From assembly GCA_019155185.1 (NCBI GenBank), contig CM032794.1, positions 8,347,988 through 8,411,987 on the forward strand: a stretch of DNA of 64,000 bases, read 5' to 3'. Below, in pieces: positions 27,901 to 40,806 of the stretch. The notes beneath the pieces were generated by a model. That model searched no databases and was not told where the DNA came from. It was given only the letters and a program-made list of their open reading frames with translations. The translations under genes and the position numbers were made by a program. Positions within the stretch are counted from its first letter, which is position 1. Each line of letters opens with the position of its first letter. The DNA is from Beaufortia kweichowensis (lineage: Eukaryota > Chordata > Actinopteri > Cypriniformes > Gastromyzontidae).

Positions 27901-29154
27901 AAAATAGGTTTATAATACTAAAATTATTTTTTTAAATATTAAATTTAATGTAGTATTAAATTATGATCTGAGGACAGCTAGTTTCAGCAGCTTAAAATGT
28001 ATGTCATAATTTACTTAAAAAGAAATGAAAAAGTGTTTCATTTTAAAAGAAAATTAAAATCAAAATAAATGGTATGTATACAGTAAGTAAAGGATATACT
28101 GTACTAGGGATCATCTCTGATTTATTGAAAAAGATTTTTAAAAAGTAATGACCCATGTCTCAAGATTCAATCTGGGGATAATGTGACACTTCACAATGAA
28201 TTCATGTATACCCTCGATTAAAAGGTAAAGACCTAAAATAATGTTATAACCAGGTCAGTGTCAGCTTATGATACTTAACACTGTTCGGCTTCAGATAACA
28301 CACTGATAAACTGAGCAAGGAACCTGAGACGTCTTGAGAACTAAAAGGCAAGTGTTTGTTTGTATCTTTATCAGGTCGGAAATCAAAGCCTTGCCCCAGT
28401 TATGTGTCGAAGCAGGGTATAAACTCTCTTTACTGTACATCATCACCTGATCTATAGTCACAATCAAGACACAGTGTCTCCACAGTAATAGCTATTCTCA
28501 TAGCGGCTAAAAACGGGATAATGTTTAATGTTATCAGTATGACTCCCACGTTTGTTTTCGCAGCCACTCAATGGCCAGAGCTCAGAGATGACAGGAAATG
28601 GCAGCGTTTGTTCCCATTTCGACCCCTCTCCTCGTCACAACGGCAAAGAACGTGGGAGGACCCACGATACACAATGATCTCTTGTTCAGATGAAAATGCT
28701 TTGTGCATTCATCTATAACTGCCCACCATGCAAAGATAACCAGCGAGTCTGACGATCAATAAATAAATAGCAGACAGCATAAAAAAAGAAAGATAGAAAG
28801 AGGAGGAAATAATGACGCAAAGGCTGACAGGGAGATGGAGGGTTTGATGACTTCTATTTGTCTTGTTTTAATAGTTTAAAATGATAAACAATAACAAACG
28901 ATAATGCTGGATGAATGTGTTTATATACTCTGTAAATAATGTTTTGTCAGGTAACCTAAAAAATGTGCTTCATGTGGGAACATCTAAATGAACTGGCTTT
29001 TTTATTACAAGATTAATAATTCTTTAGGGAAACGGTGTGTAAAATTGTAACAGTGTAACTTTCTTTGGTTATATTTAAAAGTTCACAAGTTAAGGAACAA
29101 AGCAAATGACTCTTTTTTTTTTTTAAATAAAAAATGAATTAATATCTTATTCCA

Positions 29155-29268
29155 TTTTGCTTATCAGAAGATACAGTATATACTGATTTAAGAATTTTTA
29201 GATATTTGTACTGCAAAACAAGACAAAAATAAAAAGTAAGAAATTCACTTTTTGCAGTGTGTCATGTG
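29155..29268. mobile_element. fragment of a teleost foldback MITE
   Basis: It contains the phrases gatttaagaatttttagata, tttgtactgcaaaacaagac and a terminal ttttgcagtgtg. These are typical of one arm of a very common teleost palindromic non-autonomous element. Only one arm is present, so this is a relic. Family recognition is from memory of the sequence pattern. Confidence 0.5.
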
Positions 29269-31140
29269 CATGTCACAACAAATGCTGTGGCATTTTATCC
29301 CTTTTTATCCCTTTATTCCAGTCAATAATTCAGTGGTAGCTGACATAAGGTCTATCATCTGATGTTGAACATCATCTTCTCATGTTAGCTTTGTAGCAGA
29401 GATCTTAAGAGTGAACACAAACGCGTGAGAAGTGAATGCCGGAGCGATATAAAGTGCAGTAATAGAAAGTGGGGGGTCACGGTGGGGTTATCACAGTGAG
29501 GCAGCTATGAGAGTTACGTGGCTGTTTGTGGCTGTGTATCACAGAGCAAACAGCAGCTCATTGCCTCAAAGTCTGTCAGCCTAGAGAGGGGATCAAACGC
29601 TGTGTTTGGGTGAAACCCTATCGACAGAGTGTCAAGCACAACAGGGGCTGTAAGGAGGGGCATCCTCTGTCTTTCTTTGCTTTCTTGCCCTCTCTCTCTC
29701 TCTCCCAGCCTCTTTTTCATAAAGAGCCATGGCTATGTGTGTCTGTTAAACAGCTATGTGTGTCAATATCTAATTGCTTCAATGGAGGAAACGAAAAGGT
29801 GGACGGACCGAAAGGCACAGAAGGAGTGCGATGGCGATCAAGTGAGCCACGAAGATGAGAAAGGGCCATTTTATTACGTTTCTATTATGGCTCTTTCAGC
29901 ATTGAGACATGGATGAAGTAAAACTATTACTCACCCTGCACATGCTATGAAAAACGAATCTAGCTCTGATATACAAAACTGCTTTGTTCTTGATGAAGAT
30001 AAACACTCAGGGTATGTTTGTATTGGTTATATAAAGTCCGGATGGCAAAACCATACCAAAATAACACGTCAAAAATAATCAAAAGGCAAAAAATAAATAA
30101 ATGAAAAATAGCACAAAAGCCATTTTAAACAGTGTGTCAGTACTGGACAAATGACTCTGTGGCGACACCCACCACCCGCCTCCATACACAGGAAGACAAA
30201 TATTGAACAGGACTTCACACGCATCAAACAGCACTGTGGGGCAGAGCCGAGTAGGTCTGTGTCTCGTCTGTAATCACAAATGTCCAAATTTTGTAAATGA
30301 AGTCCAGAGCTATCAACCACATCAAACTACAGTTTCTACATGCTGTGTTTTCATTACATCTGTTCATGGTGATGTCAACCAATCTGTCAATACTTAATGT
30401 AATGTTTAAATATATGATAAGTAATATGATTTAATTACAGTTGAAAACTGTATCACCTTACTTATTGAGTTGACCCTTTCAAACACATCCCTTAGTGTGG
30501 CTTTAGTCAGTTTTGGTCAATGACCTGTAGGGGGAGCTGCTCTTTTATGTGTTAGGGGCGTATTTGTGTAAGACAATAAAAACATTAATTTGCCCTGAAA
30601 TCATTCCTGACATAAATGTAAAATGGTGCCCATTGGAACCCAGTAATGAAGCATGCGGCATCTCTGCAGCTTCTAATTTGACTAGTTAAATGACTCCATT
30701 ACGTGTTTAACAGACAGAGGCAAATCATTTCTGGTCAGTTGAGGCTCACTTAGCCGCGTCGCAGGGCTTGGGGAGAAATCGGAAGATAACTGGTCCCGAT
30801 TCTTCTCTTTTTTGCACTCTATACAACAGCCGCCCCAAAATAAGACAAAACCTCTATTCGAGCTACAGTACGTGTGTTTTCTCTCTGTATGCGTCCATCT
30901 CTCCCAGTCCTTCTGAGATGGCTTTGCACGTGTCCACACACATTCCTTTGTTAATTAGGTGTCTACTGTGCATGATCAAAGTCTATATAGCGAAATAAAT
31001 AGATGCTCATCAGGGAGTGTGTTTCACGCAAAGATTGGACTTCTGATAAGAATTCAGGCAATCACATCACCACACACTAGTTAAATCAGGTTGGTGGAGA
31101 AATGATCAGGTGAACTGTTAATCAACTAAATTAACATAAA

Positions 31141-31438
31141 AAAGGTATATCACACTCAAAAACAAAAATTCTGTCATCACTTATTGACCCTTACGTCATT
31201 CAAAACCTGTATATGACTCTTTTTTTCTGTGGAACATAAAAATATTTTGTGAAATGGCTCTGTGGGTTTATGTCCATACAATGGAAGCCAATAAGAGACA
31301 GTGTTGTTTGGTTACCAACATTCTTCAAAATATCTTTTTTTGTGTTCTGCAGATAAAGAAAAAACCATACATGTTTGGAAAGACATAAAGGTAAGTAAAT
31401 TATGCAAAACAAATTATTTTAAGTAAACTATCCCTTGA
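31141..31438. mobile_element. MITE-like element (copy 3)
   Basis: A relative of the elements at 11.5 and 14.2 kb. It shows cactcaaaaacaaaaattct, tgtcatcacttattgaccctt, aaaacctgtatatgactcttt, tccatacaatggaagccaat and the right end agtaaactatcccttgaa. The terminal inverted repeats are degraded. Non-coding. Confidence 0.65.
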
Positions 31439-31607
31439 ATGCATTAACAAATATAAGAGTTTACAATATTGTTCTATATATTACTGCATTCTACAACATT
31501 CTATTACACATGTTAGTACAGACAGTTGAGAAAAAGTGCAAAAATGTTAAAATATTGATTATTATGAATATTAAAATGTTTCATTTTTAAATTAATGTTT
31601 ATATATA

Positions 31608-31850
31608 TGTGACCCTGTCTGTAAAGTCATTTTTTGTAATTTACTGTTTTCTACATATAATCATGCTAAATAATGTTAAGAACATTCTGTGAAATTATAT
31701 TTTTGATATCTTTAATATTGACAGATTACATCAAAGATTGAAATCATAGATTTCAATGAAATTAATAGGTGAAATCGAACTTTGATGCTCATTATCTCCG
31801 AATTAGATTTTTGGACTTTAGCCTTTTAGGTTTTCACAGACAGGGTCACA
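31608..31850. mobile_element. MITE with TGTGACCCTGTCTG termini
   Basis: The left end TGTGACCCTGTCTGT and right end ACAGACAGGGTCACA form near-perfect inverted repeats of about 14-15 bp around 243 bp of AT-rich non-coding DNA. TGTGACCCTG-type ends are common on small non-autonomous elements of teleosts. Flanks are (AT)-rich, so the target-site duplication cannot be read safely. Confidence 0.75.
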
Positions 31851-34800
31851 ATTATTATATAAATATATAAAATAAACAATATTTTAAACAGCATTTATTG
31901 ATTAATGCTAATTAATAAATACAATTTGGTCATTTATGTTGCCTCATAATAACCTTAATATTAAGAGTTTAAATGTATTAGTTGTATGTGATATACATTA
32001 ACATTAAAACTTACAAAGACTGTAAAAGTATTGTTTATTTGTTAGTTTGTGGTAATTCTTGCAAGTTTATATGGTACACACATACATGCACACGCACACA
32101 CACAAGAATAAGAATCAGGAGCTTTTTTACAATTATGTAACCCACAGTGAACAACACCAATTGCTGACACCAACTGACCACACACAGACTAATCTTTAGT
32201 CCAAAAACATACATCACACACACACAAACACAGACGCTATTAAAGGATATGGTGCTGATTAGAGCAGGTGCGTATGTGTGAGTCAGAAAGGCCTCTCATC
32301 TCTGGCTTTAAAATGGGAGTGATTAGCAATGGAAAAAAGAGTTAGTGTGGATGGACTGATTCCTAGTGCACTCACTGCCCTCTGCCACAGAAACTCAACC
32401 CTCTCACATGTGCAGATGCAGAAGACAGCCAATCACAAACTGACATCACTTAGAAACTGAAGGATTTCATGACAAAATCCTGACGAGGCCAGATATTGAT
32501 AGTTATTAACATTTCACTTTTTGTTTAGTTTTAATCAGTCATATTTTAAAAGCAATAATTAATATATTCATTAACTATAGATAAAAGATGGAATCATTGT
32601 AATGTGTCTAATGGAATCCTGAATATGTCTCACTTGCATATACTGTCACTGAAAGATTTAAAAGCATGTTGGCCCTGCAGCACACCTACAGCTGTTCCTA
32701 CCCCGGCCCCCGTGTGTGTGCTGTATGCAGAGGCCAAAGCCTCCCTCTCTAATGTGATAGGTAATTATACAGCCTGATCTCCCAGACAAAGGATTTAAGA
32801 ACTAAGAATACTAGCCTCTATCTATGTGACACATGTCTGGGTTTATTAATAGTCATAACCAGGCCCACACAGAATCTGCCCATACAGAACACTGCAGAAA
32901 TCTTCACAGATTTCCAGATTTGGACCACCCATTATTCACATACATATGTCACGCCCCTTGTGTGTTTATTAAATACTTTGCACACTCTTATAATTTCCAG
33001 TTATTTATTATTATACGAATATAAGAGTGCAGGACTATTAGCTTTATTTTTCAGTCATTTGCACAGAATTTTAAAGACAGAAAATGTGCAGGAAAAGTCC
33101 ACAGTCTGGTCATAACTGTATGCACAGATGGACGGACCAAACAGCCTGAGATAATGCTGTCAGATGATGCCACAGTAAGCTGCCTTGCAGACTTCTTAAG
33201 GTACAAGTAAACCAGGCTTACTGTCACGACTACAAAAAGGACTCTGTAAATGTCTCCATAGAGTAACAGCCTCCTGAGTTTCTGGTCTCATAGCTACAGA
33301 GAGCAGATGTCAAACACTGGTAAAATATAGAAGCGCGCGTTCATGAAGAGCAAAGCTCTCTTTATCCCTTTAGCATTCGTGGCTCAACTCTTTGTAGTTA
33401 GCGTGAGTGAAGGGCAGTGAAGTGGGCTGCTTTACCCCCCCACCATCAGCGTCTGAGTCTTAACAACACCCCCTCCACAATGTCTCTAATGTCTGCCCGT
33501 CTTTCTGATTGTTGATCCTCCAGAAAAGAACAGATCAAATATTCCACTCCAGTCTGTAAGCAGGGCACAGATATGATTGGGGTTGACGGACGGGGCCCCC
33601 AGTTTGAAGTCTTAACAGACAGTGTGACTTTGATATCTGTACTCAGCGCATATCACCAAAGACACAGGGAATGAGAGTGAAGGGGTAACCGAGAGAGAGA
33701 GAGACTAAGAGAGAGAGAGGCAATGAACAAAAGCATCTGTGGAGTGGTCAGGGCCAGCGGCAGCATGTGTCAGAGGCTTTTTGAAGTTTAACCCCCCTTC
33801 CTCTCTCTTCTCCTCCTTCTTGTATTCCTTTCCCCCACAGGCCCCTCTCTTCCTCACTCTCTCACACTTCCTGCTTTCTGGGAGAGCCCGGCGGCGACAC
33901 ATACACTATGCACATACACACCAACAGCCTTAACCAACCAATTACAACCCACCGACTTTCATATGTTTGATAGTACTGCTTCATATTAAAGTGCACTGCA
34001 CAGGAAACTGTTGTTTAAATCAAATGCACACTACAAGAATAAAGTTCATCACTCTTTCATGTTTGGGTCTGTGATTAGTCTGCGACGAAAAGCCCCAGAT
34101 TGTATTTAATCTGCCATGTGTGCGCTTATGCGACATGACACTATTTCAATTTCCAAACTGGTGTGCATCAGGTGTCCTGACTAGTGAGAAAAAAAAGCAA
34201 CGGGCAAAAAAACATTGAACTGGTACCCATATCTACACAATCACTGTCTTATACATATTGTTCTTTTTACTGTATGAAACTGAAGTTTGGAAGATAATCT
34301 TGTAGTAGATGCATCTGGTCTGCAAAATAAGCATCTAAACAGCAGAAAACAAGAAACTGTGACGATCAATGTGCACACTGCAAAACATTTCTGTATTGTA
34401 ATGTGCACTTGGTCACAACTAAAAAAAAAAAATAGAATGCAAAATTGTCCAGATAAAAAACCTAGCAAAATCAAACATAATTCTTAACTATAATCCTGAC
34501 AAAGTATTTTAAATTAAGGATAAAGATCTTTCTGATGGTCTGTCTGTGGAAACCGAATCCAAAAGAAGCAAAGTTCATCTAAAATAAAGGAAAAGACATA
34601 AACACATGCAATCATCATTTTCGTAACTCGTATTTCCGCAGATTCAAAGTGCTGAGCTTTAGCATAAACAGCAGGCAGGAAAAGTGGGTTTTTAAAAACT
34701 CTGTCTTCCTGGGATTGAGCGTTTGGAGCAGAGGGATGAAGAAAAGACTAAACAGATGTCACAGCTTGGCGGGAACGAGGGAGTTAAATGGCTTTATTTT

Positions 34801-35820
34801 TTTCCTCCATCTTTTTAAATGTCTCACGTATAAACAGATTTTGTTGCTTCTTAAAGTGGGCTCAAAATTAAAGCGTATCGTTTTACACACATATTGCATG
34901 CATATTAGTGAGCCCCAGCTGCCCGTGTCCTGTTCTTAAGAGCCATATGATTGAGTTAGGGGCCTGGGTATCAGATAAGATTTAAGCCTGCGCTCCCTGT
35001 GCGATCCCCTCTGCATTTTACTGCTAACTTATTAAATGGAGAGAAATGACATTATTTTTCTGAGTGTATGTGTAATTATTGTCACACACCTGTGACTCCT
35101 GCCATAGACGAGGAGAGGAAGGAAGAGAGGGAGAGCAGAGATCAGGCGGTGAGGGGAGAAATGTCGTGCCGAGCAGCAGGAGTTCTGTGTTTTTTCTTTT
35201 AATCGGAGGGTGAGAGAAAAACAGTGAGCTTGTTAATCATGAAGTCTCTGTCATGGGGAGAACACAGATATTCTAACAACTCAAACAGAAGATACCGTAT
35301 AACTTTGGGGCCCCGGCTCATCACGCATTCAAACTTAAATTAAATGCCCTTTCATGTTCTTTCTTTCAGACAACAACATCCATCTCATTCTTCATCCAGT
35401 TTGAAGTTATGAAAAAGTTTCCACTCTTGTCTGGCAGAAATCTGCCAAACAGACTTCCTTTCCACATACCACCAACAAACTGTTCTGTGTTGGCAGTTCG
35501 AGATGGTGAACAAAACGTCTCATCTACAATTCTGATGCGTGCGCCAAGCACACGTTCCTTTCTTTCTTGCTTTCTCTCGCTCGCTCGATCTCTTTTCTTT
35601 TTTTGCGGAGGGGACCACCCTGTGGAAGGCAACATGTGAAATACTGCTCTGAAGACAAAGGAAATTACCTATTAGAGTGGGAGCAATGATCCTCTTTTGC
35701 CCAGACTCCAAAAAGTGACTCAGAATGTTGTAATTGTTTACCTTTGACACTGACCGTAATTCTTCTTCGCTCTGCCGTAACAGAATATTTCAGTATTGCT
35801 TTTCAAAAGCTCCCCTTTTT

Positions 35821-35825
<5 letters not shown>

Positions 35826-35907
<82 letters not shown>
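35826..35907. repeat. (CT)n microsatellite
   Basis: A CT dinucleotide tract of about 82 bp with one interruption (ttct, near 35857). It generates Ser-Leu frames that are not genes. Confidence 0.95.
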
Positions 35908-35909
<2 letters not shown>

Positions 35910-36383
35910 GTATGAAATGTCATAAAATCACTCAGAACGTATTTCTTTTCAACACCCACTCCTTGCATCACAGAAGGAAATATAGAAACAAGAAACGAAG
36001 CGAATTAGTTAAGGATATCCCAGCATGCACCTCTAATTGTACTCATCGTCCGGGGCCCTAAAATGTGACCTCCGCTCCATCTCTGACTTGTACAAATACA
36101 TCCTGTGCCACTCAAAGCCTTTTATTCCGACACTTTGGAAAGGGTCGCTGATAAAAGCTCCACGCGTCGGGCGGTTATACACTGTCAGTCCTGCTTTCCT
36201 GTGCTGATCTAAAAGCATGAAAATAGCAGCTTTTTTGGTGTAATGTTTTAATAGAAAACAGATGGCCGCAGATGTAGGGCTGCACAGAGCTGGGTGACAT
36301 GTCTTTAATATTTTAGAGTGGTCTTGCTGTAAATGTAGAAGCAGCTGTTTCCTCCCCGTTGTAAATTTGGAGTTTTTAATTTG

Positions 36384-36393
36384 TGATTGACAG
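36384..36393 (+). promoter_or_regulatory. PBX-MEIS type composite site (TGATTGACAG)
   Basis: An exact match to the classic heterodimer motif of PBX with MEIS/PREP homeodomain factors. A second TGATTGAC core lies at 36464 and a related TGATTGTCAT at 36759. The surrounding 36190-36480 is unique-looking, repeat-free DNA with further AT-rich homeodomain-like words. Binding is inferred only from the motif. Confidence 0.3.
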
Positions 36394-39300
36394 CTATTGG
36401 ATTTGCTGTAAATTACAAAAATGAATATGGAAGCGATGGAACCGACGGCCAGGAAGGGGGAGGTGATTGACGCTGTTCACGGATGAATAGATTTATATGC
36501 ACCCAAATGTGAGGAATTTACTTTCTTTCTCTCTTCATTCTGTCTAGAAACGCAGCTATCTCGCTATATGGGTTGATATTTAAATGTACATGAATATTAA
36601 AATAAAAGTGCGGGCAGAGAAGAGAGGATGCGGATGGGAAGGGGGGTTGAACAGGGTAGCTGGTAACAGAGTTCTATTTCGACGTGTTTGTTTAGCTGCT
36701 GTTCGTTTAGTTTTAATGTCAGCTGCGAGTACAGCTCCCTTGACGCTTATGGTAGAGGTGATTGTCATCAATTCGCATCTTGGCATTTAAACCACCTGCT
36801 TCAAATATGCGTATTTGAAATGCAAATAAACTGCATATGCCCAGACAAATTAAAAAACATGGTGAGTAAACACTTTTGAAGTCATAACTTTCTCTCTCTC
36901 TTTTTTCATCAGGGACTTGCACTGTCAAATGTTCTTTGACTTGAGAAGGCAACGGCAGACAGATAATGCCTCTCCGAGCAAACCTGCATAATACTAACTG
37001 ATTATATATTTATTTACGGTTTTGTTCACAAGGCACAGAAAGCGGTTATGTTTTTATCTTGGCCTCAGCTTGATTCTTATGCCTCTGGAGTGTTTTCGAT
37101 TAACCATTTTTGTCTTTTTTTGTCCTTCTGAAAAACGAAGGCATTATGTTTTCTCTCTTTATTTTTCCTCTCTCTCTTCTTCATCGCCTGACATTACTGT
37201 TCTTCAGACATCAATAGCTATACGTCTTATTTAGCGCTGACTCTTTTTTCATATTGATATTTATATGTGATCATTACTTCTGCTCTCCAGGCTTTGTCTC
37301 CATGTGTCAGCTCTAAGGTGCAATATCCAATACTGCATTCAGAGCAAAACGCAAAACAAATATACAGCGTAAGGCCAGATAGCTTTATAATGAACCAGGC
37401 ACATAATTCTTCTGATGGCGTCAATTTAAACATGAACAGGTTGTGCTATCCAAACCAGGGCATCTATTTTATTCTATCAGTTTCATCTATTTCTGTCCAG
37501 GCAGAATGAGGGGCTACTATGATAAAGATCAGGCAGATGGCTGACATGCTAAACACTCTTCCTGTATGCGTGTAATCACTGTCATCATCCTCATTAATCA
37601 TCATCGTCATCATTGTTTTAGATGAAATAAAAACCATTCACAATGTGAATCAAATCTCCTGAATACCTTCAGCTGTATTTTTTTCCTTACAGAAGAACTT
37701 CTACACCTCTGCTACCCAGCATCTCTCTGTTCTCTCCGTTTTGATAAAACTTGCTGAATGTTGTTTATCAAATTAACAAGCAACGTTTCATTTTGTCAGA
37801 TGAAGAATTTGAAGTAAACAGGGAGGGAGGACACACACGAACAGCTTCATTATCGTTACAGACCCCCTCCTAAACCACCACACACACGCAGGCACACACG
37901 CAAACACCGGGCACATTTGCCACACCTCATTGAGTATTGATTGTGGCGATTGTTGACTGTTAGCGCTCATCGGGATGTGGCGGGGGACGGGCGAATGTGC
38001 TCTCGGAGAAGCGCCTGTCACTCTTTTGATGAGCAGTTGTCAAGCACTCACAATGGCCCGTGCACCGCCAACACGACGCTGCTAACATTCACGCACCTGT
38101 CAACCACAGGCAGACAGAACCCCTGATGAGGTGTTACCTAATTGTGTTTTAGAAAGTGATGACACCTCGTCTCGCTCTCTCTCTCTCGCTCCACTATGAT
38201 ATGTCTCTTAATGCAATTAGGCATAATGAAAATCTAGAAATGGTGAACACTGGAGGCTTGGTGGAAGTGATGTGGGGGGGCTGTGGGGAGGTTGGACTTC
38301 CTGTGGAGAGCAGGCATTCAAATGAGAACATAATAGGAACATCAGAACAAGAGCAGTACTTTCTCTGAGATGACAACAACATTAAAAAATCCAGGTAATT
38401 AAAAACACACTCTGTGTTTTGTCAAAGTGGCCGTCACTGTTGAAGTTGAAGCCTCTCCCCCACCCAAACAACTTCGGCGTAAATACTAATAATGATCTTG
38501 GGAAGAGGAAAACTAAGAAGACGGTCACAGAAAAGCATAGGAACAACAACAACAAGAGGAAAAAAATAATCAATCAAAGTATTAGACTGAAAAGTTGTTC
38601 TTTTCTCAAGGACATTGAGTTCTCGGGCATTCTGTTGGAGCTGTCCAGTAGAAAAAAATGAGACATAACTTGGATGAGGCGCGCCAGCGAGGGGGGAGGG
38701 AGAACGGAGAGGGATGAGACACAGAAATAAACCCAACTCCCATCTGATGACCAGCTTGTCTATAATACTGAATCCCTGCACCGTGCCAAGATGCAGAAAC
38801 AGGATAAGTCCAGATCGGAGAGATTTGAACCAGTCTCTGGCCTGTGAGAGCGCAGCGACAACTTTGAAGCATTAACAAAATCACTGTTTCACCTGCTTAC
38901 CAGTCCTTTTCATAAGCCGATGAGAGATTTGAGCGGAAAATTGAGCAAGCGGAGAGAAAACATGATACATTCAGCTTATCGTTTTCTACCCCCTCTTCCT
39001 AAAAAAATTACAGGACAGATGATGTGGCCATCTTGAGATCGTTTGTCAACTGTCAGCCTGGGTTGACCTTGCAAAAAAACCCAAAAAAACAAACAGGGAG
39101 GTGGCTGATATCATCTTTACAGAAAAGGCAGAGCGGTTAAAAACGACAAAAAAAAAAAATGGAGAGGAAGAAAAAACTGTTGTTTTGGATAATAAAGAGA
39201 CATTTTGCCTCCCATTTGCAGCGCCAGTTAAAAGCGCAACCAACATGGAAATCCATTCTGATGCTACTTAAAAAGTGTGACCAATCCTTGTGCAGTCAAT

Positions 39301-40787
39301 TAGGGACTGGAGACAGACTATGATGTTTTTCTGTTAGGGTCTGGCGAATTCTGATCAGCGAGGATTTACCGTTGTGGAGAAGAGATTTGGTTAGATTTTA
39401 TTGTATTTTTCCTCTCTTGTTTTTTTCCATAGGGAAGGATACATAGATAGAAACAAATCAGCCAAGCTCTGCTTATCTGCTTATCTCTTTTTTTACACTA
39501 TCTCACAAATTATTTTTCTTTATTTATTTACGGAAGCATTATACAGCTATGCGCTCACCCATTGTTCTGAGTTTAACATGAAATCTGTCACAGCAGAAAT
39601 TAAGTAATAAAATGTTTTTTTATTTTTAGATATGATTTTTTTAAACATTTTTAAGTCTTTTAAACATTTAAACATTTTTCATTTTAGGCACAGTGACAGT
39701 TAACAGGTTAAAAACAAAGAATATATTTAACCGGTCACAGAAGAAAAATAATGGGAGAGAATGGGGCTTAGGGAGAGATTTAAAAAAAAAGCTGTGTTCT
39801 TAAATTTGAACACAATATGTAATTTAATGTGTGTAAAAAGACTGACTGGCCAGAATACGTAGGGTTGTAGAGTTTTCACATAAAAAAAGATTTATCTTAA
39901 AGTATGGCATTGTTAATCCTTAGCTTAATACCCTCCTCTTTTTTTTAGCATGCTGGCTTTCATAAAACCTATAAACCATAAAGTTCTTACATATTCTGGA
40001 AACAGGCGTGCTAGTCCTGATTTTACAAGAATTGCTGCCCAATGAATCATGCAGAAAATTCATCTTCTAGTGGTGTGTGACTCCAGAACACACAATTAAA
40101 CAAAAGTTTTTTCAAAAAGACGTTTGAAGAAACAAAGAACTTGTTACAGAAATGCAAAAAAATTCCTTCACTAATCAAAAGAAAGAATGATGGTGGTTAT
40201 CACTGCTAAATGCAAAAACTGTTTTCAAAACTGTTGGAGGAAAATGCATAATAAAAAGCATTAATATGAATAATTATTATCATTTTTGTTCGTCTTGCTA
40301 TCCTATATAATTTGTAAATCAGTGTTCTTTGCTTCAGTGGAAACTCATCACATTAGAAGTGCCTGTAAACTGCTGTTAGCCTGAAACATATGGGTGCATG
40401 CAGTCGTTAGCCCACTTCATAAATATTTCATTCATATTTCCTGTTTGTGCGTGTAAAACTGTGAGACTGAAAGCCTATGCATGTGTGTGTGTCCGTGTCT
40501 CTCTCTCTCTCTCTTTTTTTCTTTCTGTGTATAATTAAATCGCAGCAGATTTCCTTTGAAACTGCTAATCATACCAGTAAATCAAGGCTGAGATTTATCT
40601 TGATGAAGGAATAGAAAATAACTTCTGAAAGTAACAGAAACACCACTTGAGAACAAACAGAAGCAGGCAAAAGGTGAACCTGATTTCAGACTTTGCCTCG
40701 AAACTGTCATCAGCCGTCATTCAGTCTCAAATACTTTCAAATTGTAATATTCCACGAGAAGGCAGAGTGTTTGAGCGCTAGTACTGT

Positions 40788-40806
40788 CTGTGTGTGTGTG
40801 TGTGTG
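40788..40806. repeat. (TG)n microsatellite
   Basis: A short pure TG tract continuing into a cgcgcatg run. Confidence 0.85.
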
